DNA of 64,000 nt, taken from contig NW_020194526.1 of the NCBI RefSeq assembly GCF_002865645.1, positions 1 through 64,000 of the forward strand, written 5' to 3'. Each line of letters begins with the position of its first letter. Position 1 is the first letter of the stretch. The DNA comes from Hyaloscypha bicolor E (Eukaryota; Ascomycota; Leotiomycetes; Helotiales; Hyaloscyphaceae). The notes below the pieces were generated by a model. That model was given only the letters and a program-made list of their open reading frames with translations. It ran no database searches and was not told the DNA's origin. Both the position numbers and the translations under genes were made by a program. Below are positions 36,601-47,132 of this stretch, in pieces.

Positions 36601-37611
36601 CCTTCAACAATCAAGAGAAGAAACTTAATTGTGGAGGATGTTACAGATTCGAGTCTCGAGATAGTCGCGACTCGTTCAGGTGCGGTCATACCCGCAGGAG
36701 GCGCGCAGCAAAGGAGGCCAGTCGTGGCTCCTATCAGCTTTGTCTCCCAGGAGGGACTTGACCGTAATAATTCAGGAGCCGCAGGAGGCCGCGCTATTGA
36801 AGCCGCCCCCGAGTTTGTATACGTCCACGGTGCCATTGTTCAAGAATATTCCACATGGTCGGAGAGCCAGGCAATGGAAGCTACCCATGCAGCAGGGAAC
36901 CAAGATGTGCGGTTTGGGACAATACCCAGCAGTGCTTCCACCGGCCACTGGTATGTGAACCTCCAGTTTGTTGGAAATCTTTCGGCGAGTTTAGAATTGG
37001 TCTCCACAAATAACTTCTGGTGGGAAAGGTATAAGTACTTTCTTGACTCTTCAGCTTTTAACACGGGATCCCAAACCCCTGGAGAGCAACAAGTGGATTT
37101 TTCAGAAGTCCATCCGACCCAGTATTCTGTGGACGACCCAGCATTTTTGGAAGGAGGTTCCGTAGACATCCCCCTCGATGCTCCAGACACCTCCAGTAAC
37201 CAGGGCACCGAGGCACACGGGGACTTGGAACATTCTCAATCACCGATCTTAGAAGTTGGTGAAAAGACGGTCGCGGATTCAGAGTCGTCTCCGCCCACGT
37301 TAAGGCTTAGAGGAGGAGGATTGCCTGAAAAGGTGTTACAACCAAAAGTTGCCTACATGGACGACGTCGATGAAGATTCAGGCAAAGTCATTCGGAAATC
37401 GAGGAGATCAGCTTCAGTAAAATCTGTCAAAGGCAAGAGCGTAGCTACGCAAGAAGACTTCGATTCTTCTAGGTCAAACAGCTTCACCGATGAAGAAGAT
37501 TTCCAGCGGAGTACAATCACTATTGACACTCATCAATCTATGTCAACCAGTAGCGGTTCGGACAATGGTGATTGGGAAGGAGTTTATTCAGACCATTCAT
37601 TGGCTCCATAG
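33663..37611 (+). CDS. CorA-like protein, N-terminal part, with ubiquitin-like domain
   Basis: Exons 33,663-34,264, 34,321-34,381, 34,430-34,841, 34,894-35,066, 35,123-35,932 and 35,989-37,611 join in frame to 1,226 residues. The first part resembles the cytosolic half of fungal CorA-like/ZntB-type proteins (TFFAIPYFSLEKF, HPVRSLLQTHYELE, VPQLWCPLVNK, IITCASADISDLFADIIK). A Pro/Tyr-rich linker with YPGYG and a Lys/Glu-rich coiled coil follow, then a fungal ubiquitin-like domain of the ULD type (FTDCFDRYFKLPYRHCMNWP to LVEPGWSVKMSMWPI). The last 500 residues are Ser/Arg-rich and disordered. No membrane segment lies in this part. It ends at a TAG that is followed in the same frame by the C-terminal half of a CorA protein. 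Confidence 0.75.
37609..37611 (+). other. single in-frame TAG splitting the CorA-like gene
   Basis: The frame before the stop continues unchanged after it: CCA TAG GAC AGT GTG TCG ATA ATG. Only 15 bases separate the stop from the next ATG, far too little for a separate fungal promoter. TAG can arise from CAG by the C-to-T change at CpA that RIP prefers. A 30-nt GT...AG stretch (37,582-37,611) would remove it in phase, but it is shorter than any usual ascomycete intron. Confidence 0.7.
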
Positions 37612-37626
37612 GACAGTGTGTCGATA

Positions 37627-40615
37627 ATGGCAAAGGATCGAAGTAGCGTGCGAGACACGGAGGACTTATATGAAGCCGGTCCGTCCAATACTGCCCCGAG
37701 CTCTTTCCAGCATGTACGGCCAGTTAAAAGTGCTTTGTCCTCCTCAACGCGAAAGGAGAAGAAGAACAAGGAGAAGCGCGCCCATTTCGAAGGCGACTCC
37801 CCCGGAATAACGAGCAGAGTTGCCCATGGCTCTGACTCAGATGAAACTGGCAAAAGCTTTGGGGCTAGGCTATCCACATCATCTCGACGACCAGTAAGGC
37901 GTCTGCCATCCACAGACAGTGTAGATCCACTTGAGGATTATCCCGGATACGGGAGGGGAGCTCGGACAAGTTCTCTGCGTAAATCATCAACCTACAGTGC
38001 TGAGCCTCTTGACGATTATCCTGGATACAGGAGGAGAATGGGCGCAAGTCAAGCGAGTCCGTTTTCGCCGGCTCCTCCATCTTCATACTTCACTCCATCG
38101 TCACTCTACGGACGCCCGCCTGGCCAACCATATGGATATCCTTTATCGAACCCATTCTCTCCCCCTCCATCGTCCTTTTATGGACAGATCCCTCAGTCTG
38201 GCCAACCATTATCGTACCTTGCATCAAACCCGCTTTCGGCTCCACCATCCTCATTCTATGGCCCCCCTCAATCTGGCCCACCGTCTCAGTATCCTTCCTC
38301 AAATATATTTTCTCCTGCTCCGTCGCCATTCTATGGACAAACCCCCCAGTCAGTATCTGTCGCTCCCAGTACCTTTGCTCCTGGCTACCCAGGGTACCCA
38401 GCTCCCTCATTCTTTCCAGCTGCGATGGGAGATTCGGAAGATGCCACGTCAGATCCCACCAAGATATATTACACTCCGTCTTCTCGCAAAGAAAAGGGAC
38501 CATCTCAAGCTACGAGCTTGATTTCAGGGAACGAAGCAGAGGGCCTTTCGTCTCCTCGCAATGAAATAGAAACCACTCAGTCCACCAGTGTGATATCAGG
38601 AAAAGAAGTAGAAACACCTCCACGGGATACAGAAAGCCCCGAAGAGATTGGAACAACGAGTGGTCAGCAAGTCAGCAGGACGAAGAGAATTGCGGATCGT
38701 CTGACTGCAGAGAAAAACATGCTAAAAGACAACTTGTCCGAAAAAGTGGAAAGAATCGCGTCCAGGAGGGGTTCTAGACCCCCACAAAGCCATACCATAT
38801 CTCAACCCTCACCCCCGGATGCCCCAAAGACCAAGATACCGGAGATTTTCAGATGGCCCGTTGGTGAAGACGGGAGCTTGGATGACGAGGATATTCCTGG
38901 CAGTCCTAGTTTGAAAACGGAGAGCTCATTTCATAGCAATACGAGAAGCTCGGGGGCAAAGGGTGAGATGCTGTTCACGGTCCTCAAAGATGCCCATGAA
39001 CAACTAAAAAGCTACCTTGCGAGGTTCCCAGTCGATTTCGATGTCTTCAACAACACGGAGAAGGCAACGCAAGATGAGGTTTATGAGCTCATGAAAGCAG
39101 TTGCTCGTCGTAGCCGTGGAGCTGAAGATAAACAAGCAGATTGGCAACTTTTGATTGACACTGCTCAACAGCTTTTACAATCTTTCACCCCGCCGACTGT
39201 GGATGAACATCTAGTTGGCATATTTTGGGGATCATTGGCAAGGATTCTTCGCACCGCTGTGAGTACACTTGGAGGATACTTCTGAAGCCCACAACTAATG
39301 TTTCTAATGCTCGCATAGGAGACCCACCCAAACCGAGACATGGCATCTATGTATTCCCGCGCGCAACACTATCTAACAATCATCGAAGAAATCCTCAACG
39401 GCGTCTCTGTAAGCTCCTCGCAATCTAAGCCTCGATATCGCATTCCAGACGCCTTAGTACCAGCATTTGAGCATCTCGTCATGGTCTTCTGTATCTTCGG
39501 CAGCAACACAGAGCTTTCACCTCGATTACACGAGGCAGAGATGAGACACCACAGGCGATGTGTAGATCTTTTGATCAAGGGAAAGAACCAGCTTATCCTC
39601 ATACACGCAGGTGATTTAAGTGAAGCCAACATGTATAGAGCTGTCGACTCGGAGGGGCTTGCGGCTTTGATGTTCAAGCAGATCGTGTACATTGCGAGTC
39701 GCGGGGAGAAGAAACCTAACATTTTGGTTGCCTACCAGAATTATATGACAAAACTAGTATGCATTCAGTTGTTCATTAGATAACGTAAAGTATCGTGAAG
39801 GAAGAATTTTGCTGACGAAATCAACAGGAGTTGCAAGTTTTGGAGGCTCCATCAGTCCGCGTATTTGACGACATCCAGGATCTAGTACAAGAACTTGTCA
39901 GTACATTTCATTCAATTTTCCTAGTGTAAAATTCATCTCCGTTCTCTGTTGAAAGATACGCATCTCTTAAAAAGCAGACCCAGGCGAGTCCATCTTTTTG
40001 ACTGAAGCTACCTTCAATATACAATTGCGGTGTCCTGTGTGAGACATGCTGAATTTTCCTAGACAATCATCGAGACCATCCTCCGTCAACAGAGGACAGT
40101 CCTCGAAGGGAGTCTTGCCCTCTTCGGTGCAAGTGCGAAATCCCAAGATGCATTCTCGTTGATCACACTGGCGAAAGCTTTGCAAGATGTTCGGAAACAG
40201 CTCAATAATGTAACCGAGCTTCTTCAAATGGCGCAAAACAAGAAGAATCTTGTAAGTTCAGCTTGCGCCTTCCCCTTTCCCACAACCACATCTTAGATAT
40301 GTCAACTGACGAAAATTCTGAAAACAGCTAAGTCAAGCCATATCCATCCGGAAAGAGACTAATAACCAAGCCATCCTCGTCTTCACTATCGTGACGGTCA
40401 TCTTCCTGCCTCTTTCCTTCATGACCTCCTACCTCGGCATGAATAGTATCGATATCCGTAACGCAGCATTCACGCAGCTACGCTTTTGGGAATTGGCCAT
40501 TCCACTTACAGTTATTGTCCTAGTGGCGGTTTGGGCATTGGTCAAGTTTAAGCGAAGATATAGCAGGTGGATCAGGGGTATTGTGAAATACTCTTTCAGA
40601 AGGTGTTTCCGGTAA
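37627..40615 (+). CDS. CorA-like protein, C-terminal part with membrane segments
   Basis: Exons up to 39,258, then 39,319-39,756, 39,828-39,896, 40,063-40,251 and 40,328-40,615, in frame; 871 residues from the ATG at 37,627. The first 350 residues are disordered, with YPGYG motifs and three to four copies of a 24-26-residue Pro/Ser/Tyr repeat containing SSFYGQ or SPFYGQ (38,060-38,370). The C-terminal 330 residues are the CorA stalk helices and two membrane segments, ending in FLPLSFMTSYLGMN, where GMN is the magnesium-selectivity signature of CorA channels. CorA-type proteins form pentameric Mg2+ (or Zn2+) channels. Its N-terminal partner domain is encoded upstream of the TAG, so the two are most likely one gene of about 2,100 codons. 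Confidence 0.75.
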
Positions 40616-41741
40616 TATCTATGGATGGGTATTGTATACTGAGAGTCTGTACTCAGTTTTAAAGCGACTTCTACCCATGCAGACTTTAGATATTTAGATT
40701 CAGTATGTTTGTAAACAAGATCACGTGCCCACCCAAATGCCACCTCTAGCACTCTCATCATTACTCCCCTATAATAAAGTTTTCGATAACTAGAAATGTT
40801 TAGAGGTAGGTTTAACCATGAAAGCATTCGTGCATCACAAAATTTCAATGCACAAGGACTCTCAAACTCAAGTGTCGAATTTGATTTCGGTTCATGTGAC
40901 AACAATCATTCCTCTGGTGCCGAACCCGACTCCCGGATTTCAGCATTGGTGGATCTGGAAATGTGGCATTGATTCTCAGAATTAACTGGAATTTCTGGAG
41001 GGAATAAAGGAAAAGCGGTAAACATAAGGTATATTCAAGTGATGCCCATTTAGAAACTCCCCAAGTTGCAAACCCACTCCTCCTGCTAGCAATCAATACT
41101 ATTCATACAACCTCGCCGGGGTGGGGATTCCCTTCTTGACATCTTTAAATGCTCCTCTCTTGTTTGCTCCCACTTCCTAAGCCTTCCATCCCCTTCTTGG
41201 TAGACTCTTTGCTCAGGTCTTCCATCTCAGAAAGCTGAATGCATGGCTCTTCGCCGCCCCGCAGTTGTGTGGGTTGAACTCCTGGAAATGTCTCGAAGGG
41301 ACTTCATTTGGGGTCGACATTCCATTTCTATTTCTGAAAAAGGAGACTGGGCTGTGAAAGCTGAAAGTGATACCGAGGGAGGGCGGCAGTTTTTGAGCAG
41401 TTGGTTTGAAGCAGGGCAACAGGCAGCCGTGATGCCAATGAACAGCTCGAGCAACCCAACATTGATACCTGGCAATGAATCCATGGCTGCAGTCTACGGT
41501 GAACCACCACCGCCTTTGCGACGGAAACTCCTCCAGCTGCCGCTCCCATTACCATGAGAACCCCAATAAGTACCTTATCCGGGACTGGGCTCCGAACTTG
41601 CTGAAGGAAGCTTATTGGGAAAGGAGATAGGATGATAGCAGTAGTAAGAGTGGTCCCTCTGCTTGCGTTTGACACATTCCCCAAGACCTCAACGCACCAA
41701 CATCAACATTTAACCCACCACCGTCCAAAACATCTATAACG
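40616..41741. other. intergenic, no convincing gene
   Basis: Contains a CACGTG at 40,722-40,727 and overlapping short frames on both strands near 41,220-41,680. A minus-strand frame there has a hydrophobic stretch (VLIGVLMVMGAAAGGVSVAK) that could be a membrane helix, but no start, introns or family support it. I leave it uncalled. Confidence 0.35.
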
Positions 41742-42312
41742 ATGCACAGCATGCAGCTGTCCGCTCTTATTCCCCTGCTTTCAGGAGTCATGTTCTCCTC
41801 TTGTTGACAACCAGGCAATTTCTGCCGGCTGCAACAACATCACCATTCCAGTCACGGTCACCGCCACTTGCATATCCTTTCCCATCACCTTGAGCACTGC
41901 CAACTTCCTTACAGTTCTTGAGCTAATCATTGCTGCACCCCTCAACACAGTTATCAGTGGTACCTTCAATATATCTGCAACCTACAGTACCTACTCTAAG
42001 CCAGTCAAGACAAACGCGGCCCTCTACAACACCCTGCAACTCCTGGTACATGGGTAAGCCCTCTCCTAACCCAGCAACCACCATTGCAAAGGCTGAGATC
42101 TCGAAAACAGAGCAACCTATACCATGACCTACTACTTGTTCGGCGAGTACCACCATCAAAACTACAGCTGGGTGAGTCTCAACTTCTCGGAGTATCAATC
42201 CTTCTCGTCGCAATGCTCAACAGCTGCTGGGAAAGTCTACTTCCGGAAATACTTGAGAGAAGTTCGCTAACTTCGGTTTCTTGGGCACAGGTCTCCCACG
42301 CCTCCAATGCAG
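41742..42312 (+). pseudogene. truncated secreted hydrolase-like gene
   Basis: ATG at 41,742 starts a signal-peptide-like MHSMQLSALIPLLSGVMFSS. A frame change is then needed to enter CNNITIPVTVTATCISFPIT and SGTFNISATYSTYSKPV...LQLLVHG, which resemble the start of fungal secreted alpha/beta-hydrolases. After an intron-like gap (from about 42,055 to 42,110) the frame resumes with TYTMTYYLFGEYHHQNYSW and soon ends. The catalytic part is missing: the small transposon at 42,313 cuts the gene. The call of family is moderate; the truncated state is clear. Confidence 0.5.
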
Positions 42313-42983
42313 GGGAATATGTAAAACGACACTCCGCCGGGTGTCGATCGGGTGTCACCAACCCAAAGTAGAGGTGCTCGGACAGGAGCACCAAATATTT
42401 ATTTTATTTTATAAGGAATTAGTAGAATATAATATTTTATAGCTGTGACGGCGGAGCTGGAGCAATGGAACGAGGCACAAAGATCTCTAAGGTCCTGTCT
42501 TTTAGAATCCAAAGCTAAGGAGAGAAGGAGAGAGAGTGAGGTGTGGTGGTGGATATGTACGTAAGGCCAAAACCACTGAAACGCCGAGCGCCTAAAGCTT
42601 AGCCTGAAACCTTAGCCAAAACTAACGAGTAACCATGTGACACCAGCTGTCACAATAGCTTAAAGGTTAGCTTAAAGGTAAGCTTAAGAAAGCCTAGAAA
42701 CTTAGCAAATAGCCCCTAAAACTGGTCATGAGAGCCCTATAAGCCCCTAATTTATAGGGCCTTATAAGGCCTAGAAACTAGAACTTAATTAATTAGTATA
42801 TAAAGTCCTTTAAATTACAAATTTATTTTAAGAAATCATTTTGTTATAAGTTAAGAATCACATGATTATATTACAAGTCTTATAATATACTATCTTATAC
42901 TTATATTAAAAGGTCTAGCTTACGGTCTTTAAACACCCTGGCCCCCAATCGACACCCGGGGCGGTGTCGTTTTACATATTCCC
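42313..42983. mobile_element. small hAT-like element, copy 2
   Basis: Ends GGGAATATGTAAAACGACAC at 42,313 and its inverse at 42,983, then GGGTGTCGAT inward on the left and ATCGACACCC on the right, as in copies 1 and 3. GCAG directly precedes and follows it, but the 8-bp duplication seen for the other copies is absent, so it may have recombined. A solo LTR sits inside. It interrupts the secreted-hydrolase pseudogene. Confidence 0.7.
42444..42654 (-). mobile_element. solo LTR, 211 bp, with 5-bp duplication ATAGC
   Basis: Runs TGTGACGG...CTGTCACA on the plus strand and is bracketed by ATAGC at 42,439-42,443 and 42,655-42,659. Its reverse complement is clearly related to the LTR at 57,564-57,797: both share GGTGTCACATGGTT, CTCGGCGTTTCAGT, CCACACCTCACTC, CCTTAGCTTT and GCCTCGTTCCATTGCTC. 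No internal retroelement sequence follows, so it is the scar left by LTR-LTR recombination. Confidence 0.85.
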
Positions 42984-43123
42984 GCAGAAACCCCGCCCCC
43001 GCGTTTTCCTGCGGCAGGGATCGGCCCCGACCAAACCCCGCCCCTCTTCTCGTGTCTTGTACGTGTCCCCTTGACAACTTCTCCTTTAATTTTATCCTCT
43101 CAACTTCTCTCGCTTTCGCCGCT

Positions 43124-44713
43124 ATGACAGAAATTAATAGCAACCAGGCAGCTGCTCAGTCTACGGGAGTCAATGCACCAGCACCAACTGCAGAAGCTGA
43201 AGTGCAAGAGTATGTTCTCCCGTCCTGGGCAAATGGTAGCGAGGCATCAGTACCGATGGTGGACGATGTGGATGACCACGTATGTCTGGATGTTTATGGC
43301 ATCTCCGCCCACCAGAACCCTTGCGCCGAACTAAGATGGACAGAGTTTCGCTGATTCTGCTATCGGCGGATTGAGTCTCACGTATGCGCCGCTGCGAATC
43401 TCTCATGCTGTATGGCCATTAACCTCTCGCATAGGTCCACCACGACCTCTCTACGTTCGAGCATCTACGACCACATCGAGGAGAATGGCAGAACTTATCA
43501 TCGATTCAGACATGGCAGTGAGTTCTCTTGACCCCTCTCGTGCAGTTGGATTGACTTCTCAGAGTACGTCTTACCCAATGACCAGGTGAGTTGACGGTAG
43601 TCGTGGGAATCTCAAGTGAGTGAAAATGGTGATTTGTGCCCTCAACCTAACCATATACATAGGAAGAGCAGGAAAGACTCGGTATACTCTATCTAGCATT
43701 TTGAATTGAATCTGAGCTAAAATGATAATAGATATACAGCACGCCTTATTCTTCCTGAGTCTAGGCAGGCTCCACCTAGCACCTATCGGGCCCAACCCTA
43801 AAAGTGTGCTCGATATTGGAACAGGTTAGGAATCTTTGCCATACGCTCCCCGCCGAACCTGCGCTGATTTAAGATAATATAGGAACCGGACTCTGGGCCA
43901 TTGAATTCGGTGCGTCTAATTGACTGCGGTGTTGGCATTATTTTAATCACGTGTCTATAGCGGAGCAATATCCATCAACACAGGTTCTTGGAACCGATCT
44001 CAGCGCCATTCAGCCCGTTCAGTAGGTCATTTATATCAGTGTCCCCGGAAATGTCGTTCTAACTGTGAAGGGTTCCTCCAAATTGCCGTTTCGAGATCGA
44101 CGATGCAGAAGACGACTGGATTTTCAATGAGCCATTCGATTATATTCACGGCCGAATGCTCTTATCCTGCTTCAAAGACCCGCGCTCCGTCTTCCAAAAA
44201 GCTTATGATGCGCTTGATCCAGGCGGCTATCTCGAGATGCAAGACTTTGTCTTCCCTGGCTACTTTATGGGCGAGCCACGCACCGAGACCTCCTTGTATA
44301 AATGGGGCCAGGTGATCTGCGAAGCTTCGGAAAAGCTAGGCCGTCCATGGGCTAATGTGCCGAAATATAAGCAATGGTTTGAAGAGATAGGTTTTGAGGA
44401 AGTAGTGGAGAAGAAGTATTATTGGCCTCTTAGTGCGTGGGCTAAAGGAGACTATTACAAGCAGATCTCTGTATATGCCCAAGCGGATTTACTTAATGGA
44501 TTAGACGGGATGAGCTTGAAGCTCATGGGGTCAATGGGTTGGTCAGCTGATGAGGTCAAAGAGTTTCTGATTGGGGTGAAGGAGGATGTAAAGAATACCG
44601 CTATCCACGCCTATGGTCCTATGTAAGTCTCGCTGCTCTCAAACAGGGATTTGATGCTGATCAAACGAAATAGGAGAGTAGTTTATGGAAAGAAACCAGG
44701 AGTTAAACATTGA
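43124..44713 (+). CDS. SAM-dependent methyltransferase, LaeA/UMTA-like
   Basis: The ATG at 43,124 begins MTEINSNQAAAQSTG; exon 1 ends at 43,279 and the next exons start at 43,344 and 43,435, with further small exons to 44,092, then one long exon from about 44,093 to 44,623 and a last one at 44,674-44,713. After a variable N-terminus come IEENGRTYHRFRHG and KYVLPNDQ, the SAM-binding motif I (VLDIGTGTGLWAIEFAEQYP, split over two introns), GTDLSAIQP, and the post-motif DDWIFNEPFDYIHGRMLL and LDPGGYLEMQDF. This is the Methyltransf_23 arrangement of fungal LaeA-like proteins. Some of these regulate secondary metabolism and others act in small-molecule synthesis; the substrate cannot be told. Converges on the MFS gene 245 bp away. 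Confidence 0.88.
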
Positions 44714-44958
44714 AGGCTATCGATTGGATCTGGAGATATACGTATCCTGGAGTAAGAAGACTAGTGCTACTGTTATACCAGCGATTTATATATCTTGATT
44801 TTCATGGGCTAGACTCAGCATTTATTATTAGAAATTAAGCTTGACATTACCTCCAATGACTGTTTGAAACGATAACGACACGTTACTATTAAATCCACCC
44901 AAAACTTCGTGATCTAATCCGGGCTATTATCGACATTCCAGACACTTTGAAGCCCATC

Positions 44959-47132
44959 TCATGAGGCCTCGGATTTCTCAACAATCTCATGAACCTCATT
45001 GCCCTGCTTATCCTTGATAACCGTCACCTTTGTCTTCTTCAATGAGAACGCTACCGGATTCTTCGACCTGAAAATTTCTGCCAGCTCCTCCAAAGTCCTG
45101 TTCTTCGTCTCCACGAATAAGAAATAAATAACCGCAACCTCAAGGCAGTCCCAGAAGATAAACAGGAAGTAATACTTCCACCCCGCGCCGGTGAAAGCAA
45201 TTCCAGTCACAAACGTGTTGTAGAAGCCGGCGATGTTGACCCAGAAGTTGTAGAACCCCATTCCCTTTGCCCGACTTTCGTAACGCAGGACTTCGACGGG
45301 ATAGAGTGCTTGGAGGGGAGTCCATCCAGCGGAGTACACGAACCCGAAGATAAAAATGAATTCAATTTCGGCTTTGGAGCTGGCAGATGATTTGGCTAAG
45401 ATGGTGCCGTCAGCGGCGGTATAAGTGTTTGTGGCGTTCAAGGCGGTGATGATGCAGAAAATGATGACGATGCCAGTGGTGCTGACGAGAAGCCCACGAC
45501 GTCGACCCCATCTATCGGTGAAGATGGCGCCGATGACAGCACCGCCGAAGGAGACGACGTTTTGGCAGCCGTTGTAGAGGAGTCGAGTGTGGTTGTCGGT
45601 AATTCCAGCTCCTTGGAGCATTTGTGGGTAGTAATATGATACAGGGCCATTTCCTGACCATTGGCCGAAGAAAGCCTGGGGAGGAATTTGTTAGTGAATA
45701 CGTGAAGCAACGGGTGGATTATGCTATACCATGAAGACCACGAGCATTGTTCGGTACCGAACTTCTCGAGAGTTGAATAGTTCGCGGTAATCCCACCAAC
45801 GCTTGTCGGAGCCTGTTTTGGAGATGTCAACTGTAACGCGTCAACCATCATCCTGAATAATAAAAGGGTCTTGCTCTCACTTCTCATTTCCTCGTACTCA
45901 AGCTGTACGATCGGTGAATTCCTGTCGCCTTCGCCGTGATACTTGGCCATAACATCTAGAGCTTCCTCTGTTCGGTCATTGGCCATGAGCCAACGTGGGG
46001 TCTGGATTGAGGTTAAAAATGCTATCTTGGAAGAAAAAGAAATGCGAGACTGATTTCTGGAAGGAACAGTGTGAAGACCACGACAAAGCCCGAGAATGTC
46101 ATTTGAAGCCAAATCGGAATTCTCCATGAGTTGGTGCCGGCAATTGTTGATGTGCCGTAAGGGACGAATGTCCCTGGAATACCTCCAATAAACCAGAAAG
46201 TATTATAGCTGGTAAAATTAGCAAATTGCCCATTTCGCGAAAAGGGGGTAGAACTCATGTTAAAACTGAAGGCAGCTTCACTTACATTCCAGTCATCATA
46301 CCTCTGAATGAAGGATGAGCCATCTCGGAAACGTACGCAGGACCAGCTGAAGCGCAGATGGCGACACCGAATCCCAGAATGAATCTTCCAATCATAAATG
46401 CTGCGAGATTATGGGCGGTAGCTTGGACGCATGTTCCAAGGATGATTACCAAGCCGCCAATGAACATCCCAATCCTACGACCTAGTTGGATTTTATTAAT
46501 GATCTAACAAGTATGGTTTGACCGCTGGTTCTTACCCCGAAAGTCAGTGGCTGGTCCTGCAGCGAAGGAGCCAACAAGATTGCCAATTGTGTAGATGGCA
46601 TATACAATCCCCGTTGATGGAGTCCCTCCATCACGGGGAAAGTTGAAGTATTCACGATACTGTGGGTAGCTGTTAATGGCACCCATCAACGAGCCACTTC
46701 AAATACCTAAAGTTAGCGTCGATCGGTCAGAAATTGGAGTTTTCCTCTGTTGGACAAGACAAATTTTGCTTTCAGACTCGGTTTCCAAGTAGGAAATCAC
46801 CCGATCCTTCGCTTTCATGGAAGATGAAACAATCCTCGCATAAATCTATGACATTGTAAAATTACTTACTCATATCCGTTGATACACGAATTGAACGTTG
46901 CAACAAGTAGACATCCATAAAGCTATGACGATATTAGTGCTGGTCCACTTGGGGTTGAAGGCTGACATACCATTAACATTCTCCATGTGAGGAGGCTTGG
47001 CCTCTGCAAGGATGTTGCGTTGCTGAGAGCCGCATTTTGGACGAGCTTGGTCGTCTTCTTTTCATCGTGGACCTGTTCATGGACGGGTGTGATTTGACCA
47101 GAGTGGCTAGGGGAATGTTCCTGGGCGCTCAT
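44959..47132 (-). CDS. MFS sugar transporter (lactose permease/hexose porter type)
   Basis: Minus strand from ATG 47,132 (MSAQEHSPSHSGQITPVHEQ) to TGA at 44,959. Several short introns lie in the gene. The family marks are in order: GYDGSLMGAINSYPQY at the first helix, RRIGMFIGGLVIILGTCVQA, the loop GRFILGFGVAICASAGPAYV, PRWLMANDRTEEAL at the central loop, GAIFTDRWGRRRGLL, and the late motif VETKNRTLEELAEIFRSKNP (PETKNRTLEE type). Twelve membrane helices are expected. It moves sugars, possibly disaccharides, across the plasma membrane with protons. One intron has an unusual AT...AG border (46,002-46,054), which may break the gene. Confidence 0.88.

Noticed and set aside
37582..37611. A 30-nt GT...AG intron that would remove the TAG in the CorA-like gene
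   Set aside because: The phase would fit, but 30 nt is below the usual minimum for ascomycete introns and the donor GTTTAT is poor, so I kept the stop as real and reported it.
41243..41684. Overlapping frames on both strands, one with a membrane-helix-like stretch
   Set aside because: Neither strand gives a start, introns or family resemblance; the hydrophobic stretch alone is not enough.
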